DNA from: Erythrobacter ramosus
GTDB lineage: Bacteria > Pseudomonadota > Alphaproteobacteria > Sphingomonadales > Sphingomonadaceae
DNA length: 64,000 nt
NCBI RefSeq assembly: GCF_009828055.1
Contig: NZ_WTYB01000001.1
Coordinates: forward strand, 263,183 to 327,182
Reading direction: 5' to 3'
The notes below the pieces were generated by a model that saw only the letters and a list, made by a program, of their open reading frames with translations, did not search any database and was not told the origin of the DNA. Positions 28,137 to 37,635 of this stretch are shown here, piece after piece. The translations under genes and the position numbers were made by a program. Every line of letters starts with the position of its first letter. Positions within the stretch are counted from its first letter, which is position 1.

Positions 28137-28874
28137 TCAGGCGCGCTTTGCGCTCAGAATATAATTCAGCGACATATCATCCGACAGGTGCAGCCCCTTG
28201 CCGGGCCGCCATGCGATCCCGCGCTTGGCCGTCACGGTCAGACCAGCATCCGCCAGCAGCGCTTCCAACTCCTCCGGGGTGATGAAATCCTCCCAGTGGT
28301 GCGTGCCCTTGGGAACATAGCCCACCGCCTCCGCCGCGCCGACCAGCAGCACGCGGCTCGCCGCCGTCCGGTTCGGTGTCGACATCACCAGCAAGCCATC
28401 AGGCGCAAGCCGCGCCGCAACATCGCGCAGGAAAGCGGGCTTGTCAGCGACATGCTCGATCACCTCGACGCTTGTGACAAGGTCGAAGGTGCCGATGTCC
28501 AGCCCCGCGACCTCGCCCGCCATGTAGCGGATGTCCAGACCCACGCCGTCCGCATGAGCGCTCGCCGCCGCGACATTCTCCGCCGCCGCGTCAACACCCG
28601 TCACCGCCGCGCCCAGCCGCGCCAGCGGCTCGCACACCAGCCCGGCCCCGCAGCCGATGTCGAGCGCCGCCTTGCCCGCCATAGGCTTGGCCGAAGCCCG
28701 CGACCCCGGCCAATGCGCGTCAATCGCGTCGCGGATGAACGCCATGCGCACCGGGTTCACCTGATGCAGACTCGCCATCGGCCCCTTGGGGTTCCACCAG
28801 TCGCGCGCGAGATTTGCGAAGAAATCGGCTTCCTCGGGGCGGATAGTAACATTCGATACGTTTGCGTTTCCCAT
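28137..28874 (-). CDS. ubiG: 3-demethylubiquinol 3-O-methyltransferase UbiG
   Basis: A 245-residue SAM-dependent O-methyltransferase that carries out both O-methylations in ubiquinone synthesis. N-terminal EADFFANLARDWWNPKGPMASLHQVNPVR is diagnostic for UbiG. The SAM-binding loop is ALDIGCGAGLVCEPLARLG (about residues 70-88), and later TSVEVIEHVADKPAF. A strong AGGAGG precedes the ATG. It is divergent from lysC with 52 nt between the starts, so both promoters must be packed in that short gap. Confidence 0.97.
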   Translation of the reverse strand: MGNANVSNVTIRPEEADFFANLARDWWNPKGPMASLHQVNPVRMAFIRDAIDAHWPGSRASAKPMAGKAALDIGCGAGLVCEPLARLGAAVTGVDAAAENVAAASAHADGVGLDIRYMAGEVAGLDIGTFDLVTSVEVIEHVADKPAFLRDVAARLAPDGLLVMSTPNRTAASRVLLVGAAEAVGYVPKGTHHWEDFITPEELEALLADAGLTVTAKRGIAWRPGKGLHLSDDMSLNYILSAKRA

Positions 28875-28926
28875 GAAGCCCTCCTAACAGCGCCCGCGAA
28901 CACTCACCAGCAGGAGCTTTGGCGCC

Positions 28927-30198
28927 TTGGCTCGTATCGTGATGAAATTCGGCGGCACCTCGATGGCCGGGACGGAGCGTATCCGCCGGGTGGCCAATAT
29001 CGTGCGCGCGCAGGCGGCGCGCGGCGATCAGGTCGCTGTGGTGGTCAGCGCCATGGCGGGCGAGACCGACCGGCTCGTGAACTTCTGCCGTGAGGCCAAT
29101 CCGCTCTACGATCCGGCGGAATATGACGTGGTGGTGGCCAGCGGCGAGCAGGTCACCAGCGGGTTGCTGGCGCTCACGCTGCAAGCCTTGGGCTGCAAGG
29201 CGCGCAGCTGGCTTGGCTGGCAGCTCCCGATCAAGACCATCGAAGCCCACGCCAAGGCCCGCATCGACGAAATCGACGCGCCCGCACTGATCGCCGCGAT
29301 GGAAGCGGGCGAGATTGCGGTGATCCCCGGCTTTCAGGGCGTGTCCGAGGACGGCCGCATCACCACGCTGGGCCGCGGGGGCTCCGACACCTCGGCGGTC
29401 GCCGTCGCCGCCGCGATCAAGGCGGACCGCTGCGACATCTACACCGACGTTGACGGCGTTTACACCACCGACCCGCGCATCGTCGCCAAGGCGAAGAAGC
29501 AAAAGGCGGTAACTTACGAGGAAATGCTCGAACTCGCCAGCGTCGGGGCCAAGGTGCTCCAGACCCGCTCCGTCGGCCTCGCCATGAAGGAAAAGGTGCG
29601 GGTGCAGGTGCTATCGAGCTTTATCGGCGAAGGCGCCCCGCCCGCCGATGATCTGCCCGGGACAATGATCGTCTCGGACGAAGAAATGGACGAATTGGTG
29701 GAGAAGGGCCTGATGGAACGCCAGCTTGTGACCGGCATCGCGCATGACAAGAACGAGGCGAAGGTGATCCTCACCCGCGTGCCCGACCGTCCGGGCGCGG
29801 TGGCGAACATCTTCGAACCGCTGGCTGCGGCCAGCATCAATGTCGACATGATCATCCAGAACGTCGGCCGCGACAAGGGTGAGACCGACGTGACCTTCAC
29901 GGTCCCCCAGTCCGATCTGGCGCGCGCGCAGGCGCTGCTCGAAGACCGCCGCGATTCCATCGGCTTCAACCGCATCATCACCGATAGCAAGATCGCCAAA
30001 ATCAGCGTTGTCGGCGTCGGCATGAAGAGCCATGCCGGGGTCGCGTCCTCGATGTTCCGTGCACTGTCGGATCGCGGGATCAACATCCAGGCAATCTCCA
30101 CCTCCGAGATCAAGATCAGCGTCATGATCGACGAAGACGAGACTGAACTCGCCGTCCGCGTCCTGCACACGGCTTACGGGCTGGATGCGGTTAGCTGA
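28927..30198 (+). CDS. lysC: aspartate kinase LysC
   Basis: A 423-residue aspartokinase that phosphorylates aspartate in the first step of Lys, Thr, Met and DAP synthesis. The start is TTG at 28927: MARIVMKFGGTSMAG is the canonical N-terminus, and AGGAG lies 11 nt upstream, so an ATG start further in would remove the catalytic KFGGTS. TLGRGGSDTSAVAVAAA marks the catalytic domain. Two C-terminal ACT domains (about 265-420) should give feedback inhibition. Length and motifs are typical of the single-chain alphaproteobacterial enzyme. Confidence 0.97.
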   Translation: MARIVMKFGGTSMAGTERIRRVANIVRAQAARGDQVAVVVSAMAGETDRLVNFCREANPLYDPAEYDVVVASGEQVTSGLLALTLQALGCKARSWLGWQLPIKTIEAHAKARIDEIDAPALIAAMEAGEIAVIPGFQGVSEDGRITTLGRGGSDTSAVAVAAAIKADRCDIYTDVDGVYTTDPRIVAKAKKQKAVTYEEMLELASVGAKVLQTRSVGLAMKEKVRVQVLSSFIGEGAPPADDLPGTMIVSDEEMDELVEKGLMERQLVTGIAHDKNEAKVILTRVPDRPGAVANIFEPLAAASINVDMIIQNVGRDKGETDVTFTVPQSDLARAQALLEDRRDSIGFNRIITDSKIAKISVVGVGMKSHAGVASSMFRALSDRGINIQAISTSEIKISVMIDEDETELAVRVLHTAYGLDAVS

Positions 30199-30302
30199 AA
30201 AGCAGTCCAGTTCATCTGAATTAACCATTATTGGTGACTGCGCTTTAACCTTTCCAGCCGGATTGTGCGGGCTCTCACGCAGAGAGCGAAAGGGCGCACA
30301 CC

Positions 30303-30977
30303 ATGGCCATCAAGGCCCATCTCAATTCTGTGGCGGCGGGCGATAGCCAGCGCGCCGTCCCCCGCCGTGACTTACGGCTGTCAGCCAGCGGGCTCGCCCC
30401 TGATGGCGAGGAAGCCAACGTCACCATCCACAATATCTCGGCCGCCGGGCTGCTGATCGAAACCGCGCTCGATCTGGCGGCGGGCGAGCAGCTGGCGCTC
30501 GATCTGCCCGAGGCAGGGATCGTCACGGCGGCAGTGGTGTGGCGCAGTGAGCGGCTTTACGGCTGCGCCTTCGAACAGGCGATCGGTCCGGCTGCACTGG
30601 CCGCGGCGCAATTGCAGGGCTTTGCGCCCGGCGTGCCGAACCAGCCGCGGCAATCGGCACTGGCAACGCAATCGAGCGAGGCACTGGGCTCGCGGCTCAA
30701 CCGGCTGCGGCGCGAGGCGGGGCTAACGCTCGCCGATGTCGCAGCCACGCTCGGGGTCAGCAAGCCGACTGTCTGGGCATGGGAGAAGGGCAAGGCCCGC
30801 CCCCTGCCCGAACGGCTCGATTCCATCGCCGCCGCGCTCGGCGTCACGCCCGAACTACTCGCCCCCGGCCCGGGCAGCGATGGCGAGATCGGCGCCGTGA
30901 TCGCCGAGTGCCGCGAGCGGATTGCCGCAGCCTGCGGAACCTCCCCCCAATCCGTCCGGATCATGATCGAACTGTAA
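30303..30977 (+). CDS. PilZ domain fused to an XRE-type helix-turn-helix protein
   Basis: A 224-residue protein that joins two modules. The N-terminal PilZ domain (about 15-100) carries both c-di-GMP motifs: RxxxR (R17 to R21 in RAVPRR) and NxSxxG (N44, S46, G49 in HNISAAG). After a Gln/Ala/Pro linker, an XRE-like HTH follows (about 128-186): LNRLRREAGLTLADVAATLG, then SKPTVWAWEKGKARPL. This suggests a DNA-binding c-di-GMP receptor. The next gene is a degenerate GGDEF protein on the same strand, 227 nt away. Targets unknown; I have no homologue with an assigned role. Confidence 0.85.
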   Translation: MAIKAHLNSVAAGDSQRAVPRRDLRLSASGLAPDGEEANVTIHNISAAGLLIETALDLAAGEQLALDLPEAGIVTAAVVWRSERLYGCAFEQAIGPAALAAAQLQGFAPGVPNQPRQSALATQSSEALGSRLNRLRREAGLTLADVAATLGVSKPTVWAWEKGKARPLPERLDSIAAALGVTPELLAPGPGSDGEIGAVIAECRERIAAACGTSPQSVRIMIEL

Positions 30978-31204
30978 GCAGTTCGGGGTTCCTGAGACTA
31001 GAAATTGTCACCTACTGCGGCCAATACGTATTGGATAGACTGTCCCAATTACAAAATATGGTAAACGAAATCCGGAGGTGATTCGTTTTTTAGTCGAGTT
31101 TATTTACTTAGCTAACAATAATTGGGATCTTTTCGGGAAAACAGGGGAATGTTTTCACCTAATAAAATCGCGTTAGTTACCAAGTAAATCTGACTAGGAG
31201 CGAG

Positions 31205-32164
31205 TTGACGAATCTTTCGTTGGACCGCTGGGGCACTGTCGGCATGAAAATTGGTTTGAGTGACGTCGAAGGCCACGTCTTGCATGGCCTGCTGGAGGAA
31301 ACCTCCGGCGATATTGTGATCCGGCTCGACCGGCATGGATTCATCATTCACGCATCGGCCAATATTGCCGAGCTGGGGCTCGATCTATCCGGCGCATTGC
31401 TGCTGCCGCACATCACTGACCTCGCCGATCGCAATCATGCCGCTTTCCTGGGCGAGCATGTCAACGCGGCGCTCTCCGGACGCACGCAGGCCGGCTGGAC
31501 CGAGTTTCCCGTGATCGCCTGCCCTGAACGCGACACCTGCCGGGAAGCGCACTGCCAGCGCTGGTACGCCCTTAGCCTCAGGCCGATGTGCGATAACACC
31601 GGCACGCCTGATGGGGCGATGTGCCTGATGCGATCGGTCCAGCAAGTGCGCAGCCTCGAAGGCGAATTGCACGCCCGCGCGGTCACCGATCCGCTGACGG
31701 GGCTCGCCAATCGGCAGGCGTTTTGTGCCAGCTTACGGCGGCACCTGGCCAAGGGCGGCGGGCAGATGATCGCGGTCTTCGCAGTCGATGCGATGCGCGC
31801 GCTGCTGATGCGTTATGGCCAGCGCACGGCGGATGAAGTGCTGTGGGGCTTTGCCATGTTTCTCGAAACAATGGCACTTCCGGGGCATGAACTGGCGCAG
31901 CTGGATGGCGAGCGCTTCGCGGTGCTGCTGCCCGAAATGACCTCACGCGGCGCGCGCGAATGGGCCGAGGATGTGGTCACCACCTTCGCCGGCCTCGCCG
32001 CTCCCGTCTCAGCCAAGGCGCCGCAATTGACCGCCAGTGCAGGCCTTGCTCGGGTGGAATGCACGGTCGACTGGACCTTGCGGGAGGCGGAACTCGGCCT
32101 CGTGCTGGCGCGCGCCGGTGGCGGAGGGAAGGTGGGTTTAGCGGGGTATCGACGGGCAGCGTGA
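31205..32164 (+). CDS. PAS-like plus degenerate GGDEF protein (probably catalytically inactive)
   Basis: A 319-residue protein. The first ~150 residues look like a PAS sensor ([22 protein letters not shown]) with a cysteine-containing insert ([15 protein letters not shown]) that could bind metal or sense redox. A GGDEF domain follows ([13 protein letters not shown] onward). The active-site loop reads [11 protein letters not shown] at about 233-243, so GGDEF has become DGERF; the Arg at the fourth position replaces the catalytic acid. Diguanylate cyclase activity is unlikely; it may bind nucleotide or act as a sensor. The TTG start is preferred because AGGAG lies 4 nt upstream; the alternative ATG at 31244 lacks one. 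Confidence 0.85.
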   Translation: MTNLSLDRWGTVGMKIGLSDVEGHVLHGLLEETSGDIVIRLDRHGFIIHASANIAELGLDLSGALLLPHITDLADRNHAAFLGEHVNAALSGRTQAGWTEFPVIACPERDTCREAHCQRWYALSLRPMCDNTGTPDGAMCLMRSVQQVRSLEGELHARAVTDPLTGLANRQAFCASLRRHLAKGGGQMIAVFAVDAMRALLMRYGQRTADEVLWGFAMFLETMALPGHELAQLDGERFAVLLPEMTSRGAREWAEDVVTTFAGLAAPVSAKAPQLTASAGLARVECTVDWTLREAELGLVLARAGGGGKVGLAGYRRAA

Positions 32165-32207
32165 CGCCCGGCTAGACTCGCGCGGGCGGATGGGTAATGC
32201 CTCCGGC

Positions 32208-33410
32208 ATGAGCCACATTGCCACCATCCTGCTGCTCGGTTCGGGCGAGTTGGGCCGCGAATTCGTGATTGCCGCCAAGCGCCTCGGCGCGAGGGTGATT
32301 GCCTGCGACAGCTATGACAATGCCCCCGCGATGCAGCTGGCAGACGCGCGCGAGGTGTTTTCTATGCTCGACGGCGCGGCGCTGCGCGCTGCGGCAGAGA
32401 AGCACCGCCCCGATCTGATCGTCCCCGAAATCGAAGCGATCCGCACCGAAGTCCTCGCCGATCTGGAGCAAGAGGGCTTCACCATCGTCCCCTCCGCCCG
32501 CGCGGTACAGCTGACCATGAACCGCGACGCGATCCGCGATCTGGCCGCGGGTGAGCTGGGCCTCGTCACCTCGCAATACGGCTATGCCGAAAGCTTTGCT
32601 GAAGCGCGCGAGGTCGCAGACCGCATCGGCTATCCGCTGGTGATGAAGCCCGTGATGTCGTCATCGGGCAAGGGCCAGAGCAAGGTCGACACGCCCGAAG
32701 CACTGGAAGCCGCGTGGGACTATGCCGTCGCCAATATGCGCGGCGACCGGGCGCGGGTGATCGCTGAGCAGTTCATCGCCTTTGACTATGAAATCACCCT
32801 GCTGACCGTGCGCCACGCGGGCGGCATCAGCTTCTGCCCGCCCATCGGCCACCGGCAGGAGCGCGGCGATTACCGTGAAAGCTGGCAACCTGCCGCGATG
32901 TCGCCTGCCGCGCTGGCCGCCGCGCAGGACATGGCGGCCAAGGTCACCGCCGCGCTGCAAGGCGGCGGACGCGGCTGGGGGCTGTATGGGGTGGAGTTCT
33001 TTGTTGCCAGAAACAAGGAAGGCACCGAGGAAGTGATCTTCTCCGAGCTCTCCCCGCGCCCGCACGATACCGGGATGGTGACGCTGGCCTCGCAGGACTT
33101 GAACGAATTCGATCTCCACGCCCGCGCGATCCTCGGCCTGCCCGTGCCCAGCAGCATTGCGGCCCGCCCCGCCGCCTCGGCCGTGATCCTCGCCGACCGC
33201 GATTGCGATGACTTCGGCTTCGAGGGGCTGGCCGATGCGCTCGCCCTTTCGCCCGATGTGGACGTGCGTATCTTCGGCAAGCCGGTCACCCGCCCCTACC
33301 GCCGGATGGGCGTTGCGCTCGCACGAGCGGCCGACGCACTCGCTGCCGTCGAACTTGCCAAGCAAGCCGCCGCAGCCGTGCGGATTGTCTATTCTCCCGA
33401 AGCCGACTAG
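32208..33410 (+). CDS. purT: formate-dependent phosphoribosylglycinamide formyltransferase PurT
   Basis: A 400-residue ATP-grasp enzyme that uses formate and ATP to make formyl-GAR in purine synthesis, independent of folate. [53 protein letters not shown] and [19 protein letters not shown] are diagnostic. I start at the ATG at 32208, where family homology begins; an ATG at 32190 adds six residues. purU, two genes downstream, makes the formate this enzyme needs, a sensible pairing. Confidence 0.96.
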   Translation: MSHIATILLLGSGELGREFVIAAKRLGARVIACDSYDNAPAMQLADAREVFSMLDGAALRAAAEKHRPDLIVPEIEAIRTEVLADLEQEGFTIVPSARAVQLTMNRDAIRDLAAGELGLVTSQYGYAESFAEAREVADRIGYPLVMKPVMSSSGKGQSKVDTPEALEAAWDYAVANMRGDRARVIAEQFIAFDYEITLLTVRHAGGISFCPPIGHRQERGDYRESWQPAAMSPAALAAAQDMAAKVTAALQGGGRGWGLYGVEFFVARNKEGTEEVIFSELSPRPHDTGMVTLASQDLNEFDLHARAILGLPVPSSIAARPAASAVILADRDCDDFGFEGLADALALSPDVDVRIFGKPVTRPYRRMGVALARAADALAAVELAKQAAAAVRIVYSPEAD

Positions 33411-33420
33411 GGCGCGCGCC

Positions 33421-34428
33421 ATGACAACCTATCCTCATACCGCCGCCTTGATGAAGCGCGGCACCGACTTCCTCGGCTGCGAGACCGCGATCATGTGCGG
33501 CGCGATGAGCTGGGTGAGCGAGCGCAACCTCGTCGCCGCGATTTCCAACGCGGGCGGGTTCGGCGTGATCGCCTGCGGGGCGATGACGCCTGACATCCTT
33601 GACCGCGAAATTGCCGCGACCAAGGCGCTGACGACCAAGCCTTTCGGTGTGAATCTCATCACCATGCACCCCGGCCTGTTCGATCTGATCGCCGTGTGCC
33701 GCAAGCATGGCGTGACCCATGTGGTGCTGGCAGGCGGCATCCCGCCCAAGGGTTCGGTAGAAGCGATCAAGGAGAGCGGCGCGAAAGTGATCTGTTTCGC
33801 CCCCACGCTGGCGCTCGCCAAGAAGCTGCTGCGTTCCGGCGCGGATGCGATGGTGATCGAGGGGATGGAAGCGGGCGGCCATATCGGCCCGGTCTCCACC
33901 AGCGTGCTGGCACAGGAAATCCTGCCGGAACTCGCCGCCGACCACCTGATCTTCGTTGCCGGCGGTATCGGCCGGGGCGAGGCGATCGCCAGCTACCTCG
34001 AAATGGGCGCGGCGGGTGTGCAATTGGGCACCCGCTTCGCCTGCGCGACCGAGAGCATCGCTCACCCTGCCTTCAAGAAGGCCTTTTTCCGCGCCTCGGC
34101 CCGCGAAGCGGTCGCCAGCGTGCAGGTCGATCCGCGCTTGCCGGTGATCCCGGTGCGCGCACTGAAGAACAAGGGCACCGAGGAATTCACCGCCAAGCAG
34201 CGCGAAGTCGCCGCCCTTCTGGACGCGGGCGAAGTCGACATGGGTGAAGCGCAGCTCCAGATCGAACATTTCTGGGCAGGCGCCCTGCGCCGCGCGGTGA
34301 TCGACGGCGATGTCGAAAACGGCAGCGTCATGGCCGGGCAATCGGTCGGCATGGTCACCAAGGAAGAGCCCGCCGCTGACATCATCGCCGAGCTGATGAG
34401 CCAGTGCGAGGCGGCGCTCGCGCGGTAA
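33421..34428 (+). CDS. nitronate monooxygenase / FabK-like FMN oxidoreductase
   Basis: A 335-residue TIM-barrel flavoprotein of the NMO/FabK/2-nitropropane-dioxygenase family. [41 protein letters not shown] and [29 protein letters not shown] are its FMN-phosphate and substrate motifs. It might oxidise alkyl nitronates to carbonyls and nitrite, or be a FabK-type enoyl reductase; sequence alone does not decide. It lies between purT and purU, 1 nt before the latter, so it is cotranscribed with formate and purine genes. No link in chemistry is obvious. Confidence 0.93.
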   Translation: MTTYPHTAALMKRGTDFLGCETAIMCGAMSWVSERNLVAAISNAGGFGVIACGAMTPDILDREIAATKALTTKPFGVNLITMHPGLFDLIAVCRKHGVTHVVLAGGIPPKGSVEAIKESGAKVICFAPTLALAKKLLRSGADAMVIEGMEAGGHIGPVSTSVLAQEILPELAADHLIFVAGGIGRGEAIASYLEMGAAGVQLGTRFACATESIAHPAFKKAFFRASAREAVASVQVDPRLPVIPVRALKNKGTEEFTAKQREVAALLDAGEVDMGEAQLQIEHFWAGALRRAVIDGDVENGSVMAGQSVGMVTKEEPAADIIAELMSQCEAALAR

Positions 34429-34429
34429 G

Positions 34430-35296
34430 ATGGCGCAACCTCTGATCCTCACCCTCGCCTGTCCCGACCGGCCCGGCATCACCGCGCGGGTCACAGGGTT
34501 TCTGTTCGAGCGCAATTGCAACATCCTTGACGCGCAGCAGTTCAACGACCGCGCCGGGAACGGCGGCGCCGACCGCTTCTTCATGCGCGTGGTGTTCGAT
34601 CCCGATGGCTCGACTGCGGAGGGGTTGCGCAGCGATTTCGCGGCGCTGGCAGGCGAGTTCGCGATGGAATGGACGATGGTCACCGAAGACCGCCCGCGCC
34701 GCACGATCATCCTCGTCAGCAAGTTCGATCACTGCCTGGTCGATCTCCTCTACCGCTGGCGCACGGGCGAGCTGCCGATCGATCCGGTGGCGATCGTCTC
34801 CAACCACCCGCGCGAGGCTGCGATCCGGGTGGATATTGGCGATATCCCGTTCCACCACATCCCGGTGACCCCCGCCACCAAGCCCGAGGCCGAGGCGGCG
34901 TTCCGCGCGCTGGCGGATGCAACCGACGCCGAGTTGATCGTGCTGGCGCGCTACATGCAGGTGTTCTCGGATGAACAATCCGCCCATTTCGCGGGGCGCT
35001 GCATCAACATCCACCACTCGTTCCTGCCCGGTTTCAAGGGCGCGCGGCCCTATCATCAAGCGCACGAACGCGGGGTGAAGATCATCGGCGCGACGGCGCA
35101 TTTCGTCACTGCCGACTTGGACGAAGGCCCGATCATCCATCAGGATGTCGAGCGCATCACCCATGCCGACAGCCCTGAAGATCTGGTGCGCAAGGGCCGC
35201 GATATCGAACGCCGGGTGCTCGCCGAAGCGGTGCGGCTGTTCTCGCAGGAACGTGTATTGATGAACGGCACCCGGACGGTGGTGTTCAGAGGTTAA
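34430..35296 (+). CDS. purU: formyltetrahydrofolate deformylase PurU
   Basis: A 288-residue enzyme that hydrolyses 10-formyl-THF to THF and formate. It has an N-terminal ACT domain ([19 protein letters not shown], about 6-24), which in relatives senses Gly/Met, and a C-terminal formyltransferase-like domain. [33 protein letters not shown] is the catalytic part (Asn-His-Asp). In the same operon as purT, it would provide formate for the formate-dependent GAR transformylase. The gene starts one nt after the preceding stop. Confidence 0.97.
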   Translation: MAQPLILTLACPDRPGITARVTGFLFERNCNILDAQQFNDRAGNGGADRFFMRVVFDPDGSTAEGLRSDFAALAGEFAMEWTMVTEDRPRRTIILVSKFDHCLVDLLYRWRTGELPIDPVAIVSNHPREAAIRVDIGDIPFHHIPVTPATKPEAEAAFRALADATDAELIVLARYMQVFSDEQSAHFAGRCINIHHSFLPGFKGARPYHQAHERGVKIIGATAHFVTADLDEGPIIHQDVERITHADSPEDLVRKGRDIERRVLAEAVRLFSQERVLMNGTRTVVFRG

Positions 35297-35317
35297 GTCA
35301 ATCGGGGGGAACGGCGC

Positions 35318-36586
35318 ATGATCAAGGCAATCGCAGGGGCGGCGCTGGTACTTCTCGCGGTTCCCGTGGCCGCGCAGGAACCTGCTCCGTTTGCACCTGA
35401 CTGCACCGCCATCGCTACCTTCCTTGACCGCGCTGTGACCGAAGGCCGCACCGTGGGCGCAACCGCGCTGGTGTGGAAGGACGGCGGGGAACGCTGCTTT
35501 GCCACCGCCGGCGATGCTGATCGTGAGGCAGCCCGCCCTATCGCGCGTGACACGCTGTTCCAGATCTATTCGATGACCAAGCCGGTCACTGGCACCGCGC
35601 TGATGCAGCTGTGGGAGCAGGGCAAGTTCGGGCTCGACGATCCGCTCGAATGGCACCTGCCGGAATATGCCGCGCTGAAAGTGGCCGATGGGACGAACCC
35701 CGATGGCTCGCCGATCCTGCGCGAACCGCGCCGCAAGGTGACGGTGCGGGATGTGCTGCGTCATACGGCGGGCTTCACCTATGGCCCCGAAGGCCCGCCG
35801 CAGAACGCTGCCGACCGGGTGTGGGCCGAGCTCCAGCCGCTGTCCTCCACCAACACTTTGGCGGAGTTCTCGCAGAAAATGGCGCAGGTGCCGCTGCTGT
35901 TCGATCCCGGCACGCACTGGAATTACAGCGCGGGCGTGGATGTGCAGGCGCGGCTGGTCGAGGTGCTGTCGGACCAGCCCTTCGCCGACTATGTCGCGCA
36001 GCATATTTTCCAGCCGCTTGGCATGGCGGACAGCGGATGGAAACGCACCGCCGCCGACCGCCCGCGCCTCGCCCGCATCTATGAAGGTGAGAACGGCGCG
36101 CTGGCGCCGTGGCCGGATGACAGGCTGCTCAATGCCAATTTCATGGGCCAGCCGATGACGATGGGCGGATCGGGGATCGTCACCACGGTCGATGATTACA
36201 TGACATTCGCGCGGATGCTGCTGGGCGAAGGGACGCTGAACGGGGTGCGCATCCTCAAGCCCTCGACCATCCGACTGATGGCGAGTGACCAGCTCGATCC
36301 GCGTATCGCGCCCGCGAACCGCTCATGGCTGGTGGGCAAGGGCGGCGGCGGGTTCGGGTTCGATGTCTTCGTGCGCACGGCGCCACCGGCAACGCCCGAG
36401 GAGAACCGCGGCAGTGTCGGCGAGTTCTATTGGGACGGTTACCCCTCGATGCTGTTCTGGGTCGATCCGGCGCAGAATATGGCGGTCGTCTTCGCGACGC
36501 AGAAGCTGCCGTTCGATACCGATCTGCACCGCGATTTCCGGATCGCGGTATACGGCGTGGACTATACCGGGCCTCCGGGCGACTAG
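35318..36586 (+). CDS. serine beta-lactamase-like hydrolase/esterase (class C family)
   Basis: A 422-residue beta-lactamase/DD-peptidase-fold protein with a signal peptide (IKAIAGAALVLLAVPVAAQ). The nucleophile motif SxxK is SMTK (S at about residue 87, in FQIYSMTKPVTGTAL); YSAG (about 205) fills the YxN-like position with a nonstandard third residue. An HxG-like loop lies near the end. Secreted esterase or peptidase activity is more likely than beta-lactam resistance. It follows purU by 21 nt, so may share its transcript without a functional tie. Confidence 0.9.
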   Translation: MIKAIAGAALVLLAVPVAAQEPAPFAPDCTAIATFLDRAVTEGRTVGATALVWKDGGERCFATAGDADREAARPIARDTLFQIYSMTKPVTGTALMQLWEQGKFGLDDPLEWHLPEYAALKVADGTNPDGSPILREPRRKVTVRDVLRHTAGFTYGPEGPPQNAADRVWAELQPLSSTNTLAEFSQKMAQVPLLFDPGTHWNYSAGVDVQARLVEVLSDQPFADYVAQHIFQPLGMADSGWKRTAADRPRLARIYEGENGALAPWPDDRLLNANFMGQPMTMGGSGIVTTVDDYMTFARMLLGEGTLNGVRILKPSTIRLMASDQLDPRIAPANRSWLVGKGGGGFGFDVFVRTAPPATPEENRGSVGEFYWDGYPSMLFWVDPAQNMAVVFATQKLPFDTDLHRDFRIAVYGVDYTGPPGD

Positions 36587-36636
36587 CGCATTTTTCGCAG
36601 TGGCCAGCCACGGCCGGCGCGCGCAATCTGGCGACC

Positions 36637-37038
36637 ATGATTGTTGAACGCCTCGACCATGTGAACATCATCACCGACCGGCTGGCCGAGACCGCGCGGT
36701 TCTATGCCGGGCTGCTCGATCTGGAGGAGCGCGACGGCCCGCCGCCGCTCCCGCCGCATCAGGTGCGCTGGATGTATGATGCGAGCGGGCAGGCGATCCT
36801 GCACATCAATTCGGTCGATTGCCCGCGCGCCTTTGACCGCGCGGTGATGCCCGGGGCCGAGACCGGGGCGATTCACCATGTCGCGCTGCGCTGCGGGGCG
36901 TTTGATGTGGTGAAGGCGCGGCTCGATGCGCGCGGGGCGGAGTACCGGGTGAACGATATCCCCTCGATCGGGCTGCGGCAGATCTTCACCGCTGATCCGA
37001 ACAATGTGCTGCTGGAGCTGAACTTTTTCGGGAGTTGA
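36637..37038 (+). CDS. VOC-superfamily glyoxalase/dioxygenase-like protein
   Basis: A 133-residue vicinal-oxygen-chelate protein (VERLDHVNIITDRLAETARFYAGLLDL at the start, NVLLELNFFG at the end). Metal-ligand positions can be made out: His in LDHVNI, His in GAIHHVALR, Glu in LLELNF, as in the glyoxalase I and fosfomycin-resistance folds. The substrate is unknown. It follows the beta-lactamase-like gene on the same strand with a 50-nt gap. The start ATG at 36637 matches the family N-terminus. Confidence 0.87.
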   Translation: MIVERLDHVNIITDRLAETARFYAGLLDLEERDGPPPLPPHQVRWMYDASGQAILHINSVDCPRAFDRAVMPGAETGAIHHVALRCGAFDVVKARLDARGAEYRVNDIPSIGLRQIFTADPNNVLLELNFFGS

Positions 37039-37059
37039 TCCCCCTACTCCCATCACCCC

Positions 37060-37163
37060 CGTCACCCTGAACTTGTTTCAGGGTCCATCGGGCGGCCCAA
37101 CGCGGTTCATGATGGAGCAGAGAAAAGCTGTGAAATGGATGCTGAAACGAGTTCAGCATGACG
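37060..37163. repeat. REPIN-like inverted repeat element (copy D)
   Basis: The left arm is identical over 29 nt to that at 12511 (CGTCACCCTGAACTTGTTTC, then AGGGTCCAT), and the right arm matches it except for one A-to-G change in TGAAACGAGTTCAG. The cores of the two copies are unrelated in sequence. It fills the gap between convergent VOC and phosphatase-like genes. Confidence 0.72.
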
Positions 37164-37176
37164 AGAAAAGGGGCAA

Positions 37177-37632
37177 TCAACCCTCACCTTTCACCAGCGC
37201 GCGCCACACCGGAGGCGCTTGCTCGTCCTCCAGCGGGTTCCACACCTTTGCCATCCGCGCGCGGGCCTCGGGTTCGGGCACGCCCTCCGCGCAGTCGAGC
37301 AGGTAGAAGAACGCCGTCACCCGCCAGTTCATGATGCAGTGCACGTGGGTAGCGCCGGGATGCGCGGCAAGCGCTTCGTCCAACGCCGCGACATGGGCAG
37401 GCGTTGGCGCGTCGAAGGGCACCGGGATGTGGGTGTAAGCGATCCCCGCAGCCGCCATGAGCGCCGCCTCATCCGCCAGCGCCTCGGGGTGTTCGGTCAG
37501 GGCGAGGTTCACCACGTGCCGCACGCCGATGGCCGCGAGGCGTACCGGATCATGCGCTTCGAGCTTGCCCGAGGTCGTGATCCCGTCCGCGCGGCGCTGC
37601 CAGTTGCGGATATCCTCGGGATCGCCGCTCAT
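37177..37632 (-). CDS. protein-tyrosine-phosphatase-like protein with noncanonical CX4R loop
   Basis: A 151-residue dual-specificity-phosphatase-like protein of the type often annotated beta-lactamase-hydrolase-like. GKLEAHDPVRLAAIGVRHVVNLAL is the core strand-helix region. The catalytic loop reads HCIMNWRVTAFFYL, so Cys and Arg are four, not five, residues apart and the usual Gly is missing. Activity may be altered. It begins 3 nt after the YCF48-like gene ends and is probably cotranscribed with it and the PQQ dehydrogenase. Confidence 0.82.
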   Translation of the reverse strand: MSGDPEDIRNWQRRADGITTSGKLEAHDPVRLAAIGVRHVVNLALTEHPEALADEAALMAAAGIAYTHIPVPFDAPTPAHVAALDEALAAHPGATHVHCIMNWRVTAFFYLLDCAEGVPEPEARARMAKVWNPLEDEQAPPVWRALVKGEG

Positions 37633-37635
37633 GGC

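Noticed and set aside
31205..32164. Calling the GGDEF protein an active diguanylate cyclase
   Set aside because: The active-site loop reads DGERF, lacking the catalytic acid of GG(D/E)EF.
34382..36004. 540-codon minus-strand open frame over purU and the beta-lactamase-like gene
   Set aside because: Antisense to two confidently identified genes, His/Arg-rich and without any motif.
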